Assembly: GCA_036345935.2 (NCBI GenBank)
Contig: JADWOT020000005.1
Span: forward strand, 6,319,960-6,383,959
Direction of reading: 5' to 3'
DNA: 64,000 nucleotides
Source of the DNA: Taenia hydatigena
Lineage: Eukaryota > Platyhelminthes > Cestoda > Cyclophyllidea > Taeniidae
The translations under genes and the position numbers were made by a program. Shown here piece by piece: positions 12,101-24,318 of the stretch (position 1 is the first letter of the stretch; each line of letters opens with the position of its first letter). The notes below the pieces were generated by a model that worked only from the letters and a program-made list of their open reading frames with translations, was not told where the DNA came from and ran no database searches.

Positions 12101-15100
12101 TTGTGGAACGTCAATAGTGAGTGGCATCGGCGCTTAAAAAGGGCCGGCTAAAGAGCCAACCGCGTCGCCTCATAATTGAAGATTTTTCGAAAACAAGGGC
12201 CGGTTTAATTTTGGAATCTAAATAAAGACAGAAGGAAAACATCCCGTATGTTTGCATAAGATGTGATGGCTAAAATTTGAATAGGCAGTTCAAAATTCAC
12301 TTAAAACTGGGCTATGGTTAAGCCGCCTAACGATGTAAAGGTCTTTGCAGGCTCTCCAGATAATATCTGGGGTCACGATTTCATGCGTACCTGATTTATC
12401 ACGTGGTTGAAAGTTTGTATTAAGCTGTCGATGCTACGTAGAGTTAAGCAGAGATTTGTGAAAAGAAGCCTAGAATCTTAGAAGAAATTTCCTTTTAGTG
12501 GGGCTAGGTGAAAAAAAGTTGCGGTGAGTCAAATTAACTTAAGTCTGCGGTGTTTGTCAGCGTGGTTAAAGTAACAGTTAGTTCAAGTATTTTTATAGTG
12601 AGAAATTTAGCAAGCCTTGCTTAATAGAAACAAATATGACCATTTATTCTTCAATTGAAAATTATTAAAGAACTCAATACCGGGTCCACTGAGGTCATCG
12701 TCCCATTCCTGCTAGTTATTTCCCGGATTCAAAAGGCAGAAAAACAGATCACCTTACCGATTGCTATTATTTTGGTTCATGCACGGGAGTAAATGTTTGC
12801 TCAAAAACAACCATCTTATTCGTTTGACCTTTCAAATATTATCGTTATTGCACTGAAATGGCAGTCCATTTACATCGGATGCTACTCACAACCTGCATAA
12901 CCAATTCCAAGAGAGGTCGAGCTGAACCTCATTCGTAGAGCTGTAGCCTTTGGGCAAGGCTGTCCAGTTGGTTATAATGAAATTCGAGTGTATTAATGGA
13001 GAATTCAGTCCCAGTGTTAAGTCACATTTAACATCGTTTCAAAGGGTCATTTGGGAATAATTATGCATGACTAGCACCTCCAATCGGTCCATAAATTAGT
13101 GTTAGGTTTGGAAACAAAATGGAACAATTATACTTGAAGTGGATGCTATTCCTTCCCATTCAATTTTGATAAAGAGGGACTGGGGGGGGGAGAAGAAGAG
13201 TGGGACGCCGCATTATGAGGAAATTCGTTTGGTCAAAAGCAACAGTGCTATTGGTAGCGGTTTTGACAGTTATCTGGTCGTCTGGGAAGCGATGGCTGCT
13301 GGATTAGCTGCATGATGATGTGCTTAGCAGGCCTGTGGCTGCCCCAATTACAGAGCCGACTTTACGCTGAAATCCTTTTACCATAATCCTCCTTTCTTAC
13401 TTACCTACTCGACCCTCTCATTGAACCCTTTCCTTTCTCTTTAATAAATTACCTCCCGAACTTGAATGTTGCAGGTAAAATCAGGAGGGATTTTAGGGTA
13501 TACAAATTAAACACTATTTGTTGACGAAGAATATGGTATCTTCACCTTGATGCCGGCGTTCATTTCAGGTTTCTTATGCCCTGACCTACTTCTTGGGGAC
13601 TTTTCCATTAAGGATAGCACTGGATAGGCAAGAATTTGTTCCAACAAGGAATTGTTTATCAGGTTTGGCATAGATCATGTCATTATGATAAACAAAGCAT
13701 ACACATAGGTTTTCAAAAGAACTACCAGTCAGACGCTGTGCCATGACCACCATGTGGTTTGCATTAAGAATGCATTTATACATTTCCTTAATTATTTAGA
13801 CGCCTCTTCAACTTTCAACTACCATTTAACCCTATTAGATAAAGTTAATTAATTAATGTCAGCGTTTTGCGGCGTTTCTCCTTCTCCATTCCAAAGTGGA
13901 TTAATCGTGGGAGGCCGCTTCATGAGTCACGTCACCCATTTGCTGATATGAAACAGCCTGAAGCGACGCCAATATGAATTGATCAGGGCCCTAGTAGAAG
14001 GAATCACGAGCCACGATCGCTTCATCCCATCAGTCTCACCATTACGGTCATTGGGTCACCAAATGCGTCCGTCCAGTCCGGTGTATAGGCAATTATTAAG
14101 ATCAGTGATGTGATCAAAAGGCAAACCAGGCTGCTAGGAAACGCTCTTCAAGGTCAAATACAACAGCAATTTGCCCACATCGACAACGCTTTCATAGGCG
14201 GAATATGGAAGTGCGTGCTGGCCAAATCGTTGTAAAATAATAAGTATTTTATGTAGACAGCAAAAAAATCGCGCTGAATAAGTGAATACTGAATAATGAG
14301 CTGCAGTCTTAAATTGTTAGCTCAAAATAACCTTTTTCTCCTTTAAATAAAATGATAGAGGCTAGGAGTGGATTCAGTCGTTAAAGAACAGGCAATGTAT
14401 GGGCAGAAAAGGTGATATTCCAGTGATTTATTTTGCCTCCTAGACTAGTAACTAGTTTCAATGGGTTCTTTCGTGCCGTCATAAATTTCTTGACGATTAA
14501 AAGGCGAGTCGCAACAAACTTCAACTATTTTGGTTACTTTTGCGTTTTCATTTGCAATTTTAGGTGGAGTACAACGTGTTTTTAAATCTCACCGACCATA
14601 CAGGAACCTACACCAGATGCACATTTACAAATTCAGCTTTGGAGAACATTTTTGGAATACAAGCGAAAGATTTCCTTCAACTCTCGCCAACTGATCGGGG
14701 ACGGCTGAAGTGGAAATTGTTGCTCAATAGATACAAGGTAGAGATGCGAAATGCCACATGAGGCAGAAACAATTTTGCCTTTATTACTAATCTAGCCGAA
14801 AAATGTTCGTCAGCCTACCCATTAGGTAGTTTGCATTGGGGTAGTTTGATGCACCCATCACACGTCAAATTACAACAAATTACTAGGCATTCTCATCCGC
14901 ATGTCACGCAGCTATTACAGCGCGTTAAAGGCACCTATAAATGCTTGTTAATTAATACTTGTTCGCCCTCTCGATTGCACATTGAGCCCTCATGAATTCG
15001 GTTGTAGATTCACCTACATTCTCTTCATTTAAGGCTTTCGTTTCTGGCTGTAGCTGTCCAGGCGTCCAGTGCGTTTTGCATATACGAAGTCGGCACGGTT

Positions 15101-15310
15101 CTTTACGAAAGGGGACTCTATACACAGTTTACATATGCTGATGGAGATAATTTTGTGTCCTCTAAACACACACTCCTGCTCAAAAATAATTCCATCTGTA
15201 CAAGTTCCGGTGGGGGGAGCGACAACCATAGCTATAAAACCGGGTCTCTGGACCGAGCAGACCCTATGATAGGCCTAAGTCTGACAAGCGACTGGTCCTT
15301 TCCTACATAA
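3124..15310 (+). CDS. MEIOB: MEIOB-like meiosis-specific OB-domain protein
   Basis: In animals MEIOB is an RPA1-related single-strand DNA-binding protein that works with SPATA22 in meiotic recombination. Model exons are 3124-3388, 3424-3593, 4126-4530, 8058-8316, 10889-11136, 14564-14737 and 15062-15310 (about 589 residues, longer than the roughly 440-470 of vertebrate proteins). Exon 1 carries LLGIVLHKSSV and FSFVLRD. Exon 3 carries CEVTLIDE...PMILWNE followed by FW. Exon 4 has the IITMPSCEEATRL block. Exon 5 begins SSGFGIVFAM and holds a CxxC-CxxxxC zinc-ribbon-like loop. Exon 6 contains LTDHTG and LKWKLLLNR, the C-terminal OB signature. Phases agree at every junction. Intron 1 is only 35 nt, while introns 3-5 are 2.6-3.5 kb. 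The donor of exon 4 and the whole last exon are the weakest parts. Confidence 0.85.
4531..8057 (+). other. MEIOB intron 3, no recognised gene inside
   Basis: This 3.5-kb intron is AT-rich. Open frames at 6302-6697 and 7210-7557 lack recognisable domains. The latter follows a good acceptor in the correct phase and superficially resembles an exon, but the true homologous segment is at 8058. Confidence 0.6.
8317..10888 (+). other. MEIOB intron 4, no recognised gene inside
   Basis: This 2.6-kb interval shows nothing definite. A small extra exon cannot be excluded, because vertebrate MEIOB has about 10-15 more residues at this junction. Confidence 0.5.
11137..14563 (+). other. MEIOB intron 5, no recognised gene inside
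   Basis: This 3.4-kb AT-rich interval includes a short G run near 13180 but no recognisable domain, RNA gene or mobile element. Confidence 0.6.
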
Positions 15311-16998
15311 ATATGCAATTGGATGAACGTTTTCACGTTTTCTACCATAAATATTCACTTGAAACGAATTTTTCTCAACGCGAACGACCCTAATACTAAA
15401 ATAAAGTGGGTATTTAAATTCACTTTGCTAACCAATCTGCTGATCGGTGCCCTGGAGAGAAAGAAAAGGGAGATTGTGTTGCTGTGTTCTAGGTATACTT
15501 CTGGATGCGACAACCGGGCTATGATCAACCAACTCCCTACCTGAACGTGCTGGCGTGTGAGCGACCAAATCCCTTTGAGGTGTACTCCTCCCTATCCACA
15601 GCCAATTGTCAATAACTGTCTCTGGCTTTCCCTCGCCTTCACAAATGACTCTCTTTTGGTAAACTTTTATTTTAACAAAAATCTGTTGTTCCCACGTTTA
15701 GCTGAATTAGGTGGAAGAATTCTGTTTGCAAATTCGGCGTGATTTTGCCATTTGGTAAACTTTTATACACTGAATACATGTTTCCTATTAATGTCTTTTA
15801 TATATTTAGTTAATTTTGACTGACAAATTACCATTCAATTAATACATTCTGTAGGATTAAATGTTAATCGAAAAATTCAGCTTGTGAAATAGTTAAGATT
15901 TTAGCAATTGAAGTGCCAAACTTATTCAGCTGTCCTACTTGCTTCCCACGACATACTACTAAAGTGCATTTATGGTGTTTAGCTGAGTTAGGTCCAGTTT
16001 TTTTCAACATGGTCTAAACATCACACCCATTCTGCATAAATATGAATAGGGTGGGATTTTGTTATAATGTGTGTGTGTGCGTGATGCACTGGGATTCGTG
16101 TACTGCTATAGCGACTGGACGAAAAGGTTAAACTTGAAGAACCAAAGGAAATCAGGCAGCACCCTACATAAGTTTGTAAAGATATTGTACATAAGACAAA
16201 AGCATTTATCAGGAATTCCTATGAAAAGCCAAAGGGAACGAGGGAAAACTCGAGTAAAAGCATGAGTTCAAAAACTCTTTCTTTCATTTTAATTGATTCA
16301 GTAGCCGTCTTTACAGCAACCTTGCCATCAAAACGGCTTTGTGACACCGTTCATTACTGCCTATTATTGGTCTGCCACTCATAATTAAACAATATGCAAC
16401 AATTTAATTTATTTTTTGTCTACTGTTTAGTATAAAGGAGGGCTGTGTGAGGTAAACAACTTCGAGACTGCAGCCTAACTTAGGCACGTCTTTTATGGTG
16501 AGCCGCCACCTGAGTGCAAAATTGCCAATTTTATTTTTGCATTGAGACAATTAAAATTGCAGGTCCTTTGAACCGTGAAGTAGATTTTTAAAAAAGGCGT
16601 AACTATGTCACACCACCGTCTAATTTTATGGCAAAAGCAGTCGTTTTGGTGCAATGATGTGAGCATTGAATGGCATTACCTGTCCTCGGCTTCATCCTGA
16701 TTGCATACTTCTAAGCAATATTTTGGCAGTGGAAGGAACAGAGGCTCACAAAATTTGCAAAAAAAAGTATGATGCGTAAAGTGGCCTATTTTATATAAAA
16801 AATAGAGATTACCTGGTAAAACACGGAGAGAGTAGAGGTATTTACAGCAGGAAATATGTATGAATACTGATGGAGGTGGAATAACATCGAATGCAGGGAG
16901 GGGGAGGGGGAGCAGTAAGTAAAACTAATACGATCACCCTTAAATTAGCTTCATGGAATGTCTCCTTGTCTCTTTTTCGCTTTCCACCCAAGCGGGTC
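15311..16998. other. Convergent intergenic interval MEIOB / GPCR
   Basis: It separates the 3' ends of MEIOB (+) and the GPCR (-). It holds short simple tracts (a TG run near 16068-16080) and small open frames without domain features. Confidence 0.55.
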
Positions 16999-18186
16999 TC
17001 ATTTGGGTATTTCTGAAATGCTGGACACTGACTCTTTGGACAGTGAGTAGCCTCTATCATTGCCTTTAATGTCTTGCACGCGAGCCATCACAGTGGACAT
17101 CCTCTTGCGTCGTTCTTGTGAACTCTCCTTCACGTGTTTTGTGTAGATGTGGCGAATCAGGCTAAATCTCTGGAGTCGTTCACTGCCAAAAAGTAGACGC
17201 AGAGCCTCTGATCGTGCATTGGGTAGGAATACGAAGTATATAATAATATCAGTGGAGTATTGTATAGCAGTGAAGGAGCTGAAGAACTTGGTAAGTTGAA
17301 CAATCTCCTTGTGAAACTCTTTTGCAGTTTTAGCGTAGTTTTTGGCGTCGGAGTACTGACGCAGGGCCATACAAATTACGAGTGGAATCGACAGACAGAG
17401 GAAGAAGGAGCAGACGCCCAGGTGACCGAGGATGCGACGCCGCTCGAGTTTTTGTTTATACGAGGTGGATGACTTGATGCCACCACTACGGATAAGGTGC
17501 TTGAGTTTGTGGCAGATGAGGATGTTGAGGACAAGGATGGTGATGGTGGGAGCGGTGTAGGAGCAGATGACAGACATGAGAATGACGTATCGCGGTCCAG
17601 GTGAGGTGGGCTCCACAAGAGCACATCGCAGTTTGCCGTCGGGTCTGCGTTCCAGGGTATAGTAGATTGCGGCAGGAATGAACGAGACGAAAGTGAAGAC
17701 AAAAGCGAGCAGCAGCCCCAGACGAGCATAATTCAGGTGAAGATCACCACGAGATTGGATCGGGCGATAGATGGTGACGGTTCTATCAATTGTGAAGGCA
17801 ACTAAAGTGACTGCTGCAAGTAACTCCGTTGCTGTTGGCAAGTAGGAGACGAATTTGCATGCGAAGAGTGATTGAGTGTCGAGTTTAAAGTCAATAGTAC
17901 AACCAGAAGCGAACCAGAGTCCACGACCGATAAAATGATCTAACAATGACTCACCGATACATTGAAATACATGCGCTATAGCTAGATACATTACGTAGAT
18001 ATTAAATCTACAAGGTTGGCGTTTTTGTAGTCGAACAAACACAATGAAGACAAAGAGGTTCGAGGGAATTCCAATGCTCAGAAGGATTGGAGTGATGTAG
18101 GCGCGGAAAAAGTAGACAGCTGTCTCTGTGGTTGACATGTTGTTGGGACATGTTTGATGGATGGAGTTTGCGACACCAGTTTCCAT
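16999..18186 (-). CDS. Rhodopsin-like G-protein-coupled receptor, single exon
   Basis: An uninterrupted 395-residue frame shows seven hydrophobic segments at about residues 29-51, 62-82, 107-131, 152-174, 198-222, 254-277 and 302-328. A glycosylation site (Asn16) lies in the short extracellular N-terminus. Cys110 at the start of TM3 and a Cys in extracellular loop 2 (in LRCALVE) could form the usual disulfide. The DRY motif is DRT (134-136), and TM1 has GIPSNL, keeping the conserved Asn. TM7 lacks a normal NPxxY and has TDIIIYF before FLPNARSEALRLLF. The C-tail is basic and Ser-rich. These features fit a divergent, probably peptide-type, class A receptor. The ligand cannot be named. The start at 18186 precedes the whole TM1 and no intron is needed. 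Confidence 0.9.
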   Translation of the reverse strand: METGVANSIHQTCPNNMSTTETAVYFFRAYITPILLSIGIPSNLFVFIVFVRLQKRQPCRFNIYVMYLAIAHVFQCIGESLLDHFIGRGLWFASGCTIDFKLDTQSLFACKFVSYLPTATELLAAVTLVAFTIDRTVTIYRPIQSRGDLHLNYARLGLLLAFVFTFVSFIPAAIYYTLERRPDGKLRCALVEPTSPGPRYVILMSVICSYTAPTITILVLNILICHKLKHLIRSGGIKSSTSYKQKLERRRILGHLGVCSFFLCLSIPLVICMALRQYSDAKNYAKTAKEFHKEIVQLTKFFSSFTAIQYSTDIIIYFVFLPNARSEALRLLFGSERLQRFSLIRHIYTKHVKESSQERRKRMSTVMARVQDIKGNDRGYSLSKESVSSISEIPK

Positions 18187-20190
18187 GCTGATACAGGACG
18201 GTGGGTATAATGGAGGAAACGCTTCGCTCCGGATGGAATGACGACGCGCCGATGGGTCTTACACACGCTGTCTATTGAACGCTAATTGGTTGTGTGTGAA
18301 CTCGTCCAATTGCCATTCAAGGTTGCTGGCGCATGTGGTGGCTGCGTGATGAGCCAATGGAGGTGTGGTCTCATTTGCATGGAAGTGACGAGTGCGATAC
18401 CAAATGAGGTGCCTTTAATTTAAAGTACTCAACTGGAGCGGTTTGAAGTGAACTTGAGGAGAACATTGTGTCTCGTGTCGCCTTCTTTATCCACTGGACC
18501 GCGTATTCATGAGAGGACGCGAGTAAAAGGATAATGCAAAGCAATACCTACTTTTTAGGTTGTTGCCTTTCTAAGTTCTTACCTGGATTTGGTTATTTTT
18601 TGAATGTAGCAGAATGGACGCCAATCTTGGACGCCTGCCATTGATTTTTGAAACTAACCAAGTGATGGTTGGAGGTCCGCATGGTGTCCGACAGTTGGGT
18701 GATAGCAAGACCAGACATGTCTAGATGACGATTATCGTCCATTTCGACCCTTTTAAATGACGAAAAGGGTTGGATGTAAATGCAGACCCTATGTCAGTTG
18801 CAATTGCGATCAGAGAGCAAAATGAACATTTGAAGGACAAAGATTTGAAGGCAGCGAAAGCTGAACCGAGAATAGCAAGGGAGACGGCAAAATTTCCCAC
18901 TGATTGCCGATGCAGGTAGTGGAATTAGTGGGTGAAATTAATCATCTGCCTTTCTCGGGGCTGAGTGTAGGTTTTACATGCCTCTTTTGGAACTGCAGTA
19001 GGAAGTCTGTTGATAGGCCTCCAAGAACTGGAAATAATTTTTTGTACCAAACGAATAACTTTCCAGAATTTGGGAAATATACTGCTGACAGATTCGTGGA
19101 GGTAAGGAAAAAAAAAACAAAAAAAAATTAACATTGAATAACTTCATTTCGACGAGTGCAAAAAAGATTGCAGAGGTGTGTATCGAAGTATGTGAATGTT
19201 ACGGAATACAAGCAATAAGCTATAATAAAAAAGACCATCGACTGCCCGTTTGGTTCTGTCTTTGCGAGGCACCTACGTCACTAAGGTTGGCGTGCACACA
19301 GGCTTGTGTTCATATTCAGCGAATCACTAGTGGATACTGACTTCCAGGATTGGCACAGTAAACAGTCCTGGCCGCTAATTTCGAAGGCTGCAAATGCCGC
19401 CGCTGGATAGACCTTACATCGACTTCCGCATTCTTACCATCGTCCATCGCTAGGCGGCTAATCAGAAATCTCACTCAATCATAGCCCCTGTTTGCCTCTC
19501 CCTGTTAGTATTACTGAGTGACCATTTCGTTTATCAAAGGGTAAAAGTCTGACTCGCTGATGACCTCGGTTTCTTCATTTCTGACACATTGGAAATCCCT
19601 CAAAACCAAAGTTAATGTACATCTCCTACTGGCGTCACAAATGTGTGACACGTGTTTACATTCAAAATGCGTCAAATCGTGTCGCAAACAACCTTAACGG
19701 AAGGGTTGCTTAGGTGCTGACTCACGCCTACACCCACGTAACATTCGTCAACCAGCCACAAAAAACGTTCACTAATGCAACTAAATGGAACTGATTACAG
19801 TCATTGATAATTAGGAAATGTTTCCCTGATTGCACCACTTACCAACATTTTCCCTAGCCAAAATTGTTTTCATTTCAAATGGATAATTTTAGCAGACGGG
19901 GGTAGGTGTTGTAACAACGTTTGCCTCCTGCTACCTACCTCAAGGTGATTGCTACTGCACTGATACTTGCACCTCTGCAGGAAAGAAGAAGAGGAAAAAA
20001 AGAAAATACAATGCATGATATCTTATCCAAATCTAAAAGTTTTGACATTTAAGAGGAAATTGGGTGACACCAATTAAATCACGGTAAGACGAGGTGCAAG
20101 GGAGAGGCATTTCTGAGTGCTACTGTGACAGCACTTAAATTATTAGCTTAACACAATGCCAAAACGAGTTCTAGTGGTATTACATCCTCT
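18187..20190. other. Intergenic, nothing recognised
   Basis: This region lies upstream of the GPCR and probably includes its promoter and 5' UTR. A run of A-rich sequence occurs near 19107-19127. No supported gene was found. Confidence 0.5.
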
Positions 20191-20194
20191 TTCT

Positions 20195-20231
20195 CTTCTT
20201 CTTCTTCTTCTTCTTCTTCTTCTTCTTCTTC
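20195..20231. repeat. CTT microsatellite
   Basis: About twelve tandem CTT units occur in uninterrupted order. Confidence 0.95.
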
Positions 20232-20454
20232 CCCTCCTGCCCTTTCCCATACCACTACTGGCACTTTCATCAACATCAGAAAAAGCCGATGTGACTGTAC
20301 CCATGCGCTTGTATATGTGAACTACTTTAGTGTAACGGTGCTTTGTCTCTGCCCTTTTGGTGATCTATTGTCCACTTATTCATTTAATTTCCTTTTAACC
20401 TACCTCTTAATGAATTTGCAAACTCGGTTGCACTCCAGTCAACTTCAACTACGA

Positions 20455-20478
20455 GTGTGTGTGTGTGTGTGTGTGTGT
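20455..20478. repeat. GT dinucleotide microsatellite
   Basis: Twelve uninterrupted GT units. Confidence 0.95.
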
Positions 20479-23400
20479 ACGTGTGCGAGATTGTTTCATG
20501 TGTGTAGTGCTTTCATCTCCCGCTCGCTTTTAGGGCGCCTTTAAGGTAATTTTAGAGTCGGTACTTTCATCGGTAGTAACGGAACCCCTATGGCAGGCAA
20601 AACGTAAGAAGCTGGGGATGAGCTTTACAATTAGTGTAACAAGCGCCGAGGTTTTTTGTAATAAAGCGTTTCAGCCTTGGATTCTATGGCTGTGCACTAG
20701 ATTTAGAGGAGGAAATCGAACTAAAGCGTTGGAGTGTAAACGGGGTCAAAGGTGACACTTTGATTCAACATTACCGTCTCTCAATTCATTCCTGTTTACT
20801 TCCCCAGTGCATACCTTAGATAATGTCAACTGTGACAGAGTGTAAGGTCAGACAGGGTATTCACGATTTACTGGAAACAAGCCTACACACTACACTTGAA
20901 AAGAGCTTTTTTTTGCACGATAAGAATGCGGCATTATGGAGAAGTATAATTTAGGTTGGAGCCCTAAGTTTCTGTTGATTACTGTCCAACAGTTGCCTTG
21001 TCAAGCCAAAAATGGACAAATTTCTTATTTTGTCAACGACCTGTCTTATCGACCAATTTGACTTTGGGTCGCATAAACATATCCAGGCTGCACCATTAAT
21101 GGGCCTTTGCCTCCTTCTGTTCGCATTAATTTTCCAAGAATATATGAGCAAATGTCCCAATTTATTGAATTTTTATACATCACAAATAATGTGCAACACT
21201 TTTTTTTTACAAAAAGATATACCTACTTTGCAGAAGGTAAAGCAAATTTTAAATAAAATTGAATAGATGTCATACGCAAATGTTTTTTTTTTTTTTAATT
21301 TCCAAAGAAGAATGCAAACGCTTTTGTTGGCTTGCTTCCCTATGGAACTGTCAATAGCGGTTAGTGTGCTTGCACTGCGAAATCGTAGCCGTGTTACACA
21401 AGACAAGCTACCAAATCCCCATTTCGCTTTCAGCGCTGGGGAACAATAGATGGTTTAATTCCACGGAAGTCGATACCTAAAGTCACTGATACATGCACTG
21501 AATCTCTTTTTTAGTGTGTGCCTATTCACTTAATCTACAAGTACTCCACAAATTACATTGCAGTGCTGGGCTGTATTTACTGCCATATTACCCATTAGTG
21601 CAAATGAATAAGTCCAAGAAAAGCGAATAATTCTAAAATGATAACTAACCTGCGATAGTCTAATAAAACCTTTAAAATCATAAACGAGTCAAATTGAGCG
21701 TCGGTGCTGGAATCGTAGTAGCATACAACTAAGTTGGACGCAGGGTCCCAAATATGTGTTGCCAACGAAAAGGAGGGCCTGAAGTCTACAGGCATGGCGC
21801 GGAGGCCAAGCCGCCCAGAGAAAGTACAAAGGCGAGGCCTTTAATGTCCGCGAAACCAAAAGGCAGGATTGCATAACCCCAGGCGTTCCCCTTGGCCAGC
21901 ATATTGCGCCGAACATCACAAAGTAGTCGGCTAGCCACGCCGGCCATCGAATCTGCGTGCAAATGAGACGACATCTGACTGCAATATCACTGAACCTTTT
22001 CACTGTACGTGGTGTTTTGGCCTGTTTAGGGACTGTTTTAGGAGGACGAGGGGATTTGCTGGCCACCACACACTACGCTAAAATCATAGCCATATAACAA
22101 AGGACGGGATGTATCATGATTCTGTACGGATAAGGTTTCCTCTCTGCCACTTTGTTTATACTTCACTGCTACTCAGCCTTATCCGTTCGGCTTCTATCTT
22201 GCTGGTGGAGAGGTGCGAAAGGTATTCACTGTTTACTTCACTGACATCTTCGAACAGGTATGGTGGACAGCTCCGCAACGATTTTTTCCAGATGGCTCAT
22301 GGCTATTGCTGCTTCATCTGTTAATAGATTTTCTGCAAAACACGGAACTGGCGTTCAGGTTTGGCAGTCGGTATAGGAGTCGCTTTCCGCTGAGTCTTAA
22401 GTCTTCACTGAAGACAGGCCACCTTGTTGATATACAACGGCTGAACTCAAAGTGGTTTGTGGCCAAAATTAAGAGTTGGGCAAACAATTACATTTGTGCC
22501 AAAAGAGGAATTTCTAAGTGTTGCTAAACTGCTTTAAGCATAAATGCGTTTTCGCCATCGCACACAATGTTAATCGCTTTAAAGTACATTTAAAAAGCGA
22601 CTACTGTGGCAGCAGCAGTGGAAAGTCACAGACATACAGAAAACTCAGGCAGTTGGTTTTGTCTTGAGGCCTTGGCAGAGTTACAGAAAAAAACTATCAG
22701 AGCCTGATGAAGGCGTTTGACAGCATTAGAGTGAAGTACTGAAGCATATTTATCCAAGCTGACGCTCACATGTAAGAAAAGAAAATGAACTTGTCAAAAT
22801 TCAAATGGTGATATTACCTAAGACTCTTACAGAGAACATTCGGCAAAGTGGTACACTTAGAGTAGGCACGACAGGCGGAGCTTTGCATCTTGTGACAGCA
22901 ACACTGGGTGGCTCAAAGTAGGGGAGTTCTAGCTGACATTAACCTCAAACAAACTACAGCTTCAGAAGTACGGAGGGTGGGGATGAGGAAAGGGGTGGGG
23001 CAGTATTTCCTTCCCATCCTATCCTGCGTCCCACTAAAGTGCAAATCTTATCAGGTCGTGTGTAAGTTTTGTGGAGGCGACATATGGCAGTTAGGACCAT
23101 CTTGTAAAAGGAGAACTTCCTACCTACGGACTCCCTAATTCCGTCTCTTTTTCAAAAAGATGCGATGATTTACCTACCTTCCAACTGTATCATATCGACC
23201 ACTACCGACACCTCGATCGTCATTATTCGGCCTCTGCCAAGTGGACAAATCGTGGTGAACAATTGGGTTTGCAGTTCAGCACAAACACAGGTGCACATGC
23301 ACAAAGCAGGCATCGTCGACTTCTTCCTCTTCTCCACGAAGGAAATAGAAGGTGTGGGTCAGTTAGTGGTGCCTTTAGGCATCACCAAAGCCATTTTCGT

Positions 23401-24139
23401 TCGGTTAACGAAAGCTGGGATGAAGAAGCGTAAATGACGTTTATGGTCACAGATGTGAAGAGCGAACTGCTCGGCCTAAGATTACTAACATCTGGAAAGA
23501 CGTGGTACATGGGTAGAGGCCATTGTCACTTTGTCAGTTGCTAGAGGTGTAATTAATTGGCTCGGTTATTCTTGACACAACCTGTAACCAGTGAAATCAG
23601 TAGTGGTACGCGATTCTCCACTAAACTGTGCATGGAGAGCCTTCCTCACCGCGACCCATCTGTCCACGAGTCATGTGTCACCCGAACAGTCACATTTTAG
23701 TACCAATTTCCAAGTAGTCAGTTCTGCTGCTACTGTCTGCTACTTCATCGCCTTTTAATTGCTACACTACAAGTGCTGCGATAACAAAACGCGTTTAATG
23801 AGGCAGGCACGCCTAGTTCACATCCACAGTGTTCAGCTGACATTTAGTGTACGTTTTCAGTTGTGCGGACGAAGTCGATTACCCTGATACACTAACACAA
23901 ATAGATGCTTTGCGAGGCATACAGACAACTGCACTTCATACACTCCCACATGCCACAAGACCTATCAGTGAAGCTCTTTGATCGCTGGATGTTGATGAGG
24001 ATGGACACAATGTGGACCGCCTGAGTTGAGACGAAGAAGAAGAGCAATGGGCAGGGATTAGCAATTACACAAGGCTGACTCCTTACAGTGATGAGGGTAT
24101 TTTCTCAGCAAACGAGTAAGAGAACATCAAGCGGAGTGC
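20479..24139. other. Gene-poor intergenic interval
   Basis: Many short open frames are present on both strands (for example 21689-22069 minus and 22109-22527 plus), but none has domain residues, a consistent exon structure or a recognisable relative. GC-richer patches at 21790-21960 and 22900-23450 may be old repeats. No family was assigned. Confidence 0.45.
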
Positions 24140-24318
24140 TTAACCAAAAGGCTCTAATCCAAGTATAAGCCACGTTTTGGAGACCTTTGATGGATGGTGT
24201 GGCAGTCGGTCCGTGTCAGCAGCCGTCCAGTCTTTTGCTTCGTCGAGAGCATATATGTATGTATTCTGCCCTACCATCATGCCTTCTTTTGCCTTCTGGA
24301 GGGACGTGGGGCGCTACA
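24140..24318 (+). mobile_element. LTR fragment followed by primer-binding-site-like sequence
   Basis: The last part (24200-24318) matches the TRIM LTR in order: GTCAGCAGC, ATATATGTAT, ATTCTGCCCT, CCTTCTTTTGCCTTC, then the terminal CGCTACA. Immediately after it, TGGCAACGGAAAGCC resembles the site that follows the 5' LTR in the complete TRIMs (TRGCAGCGGAARRCGG). The sequence after that does not obviously follow the TRIM internal region. The left boundary is approximate. Confidence 0.6.

Noticed and set aside
20195..20231. Could the CTT tract be a CRISPR-like array
   Set aside because: It is a simple trinucleotide microsatellite without spacers, and the genome is eukaryotic.
21689..22069. Overlapping minus frames in a GC-richer patch
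   Set aside because: No domain residues or intron structure. More likely an old repeat than a gene.
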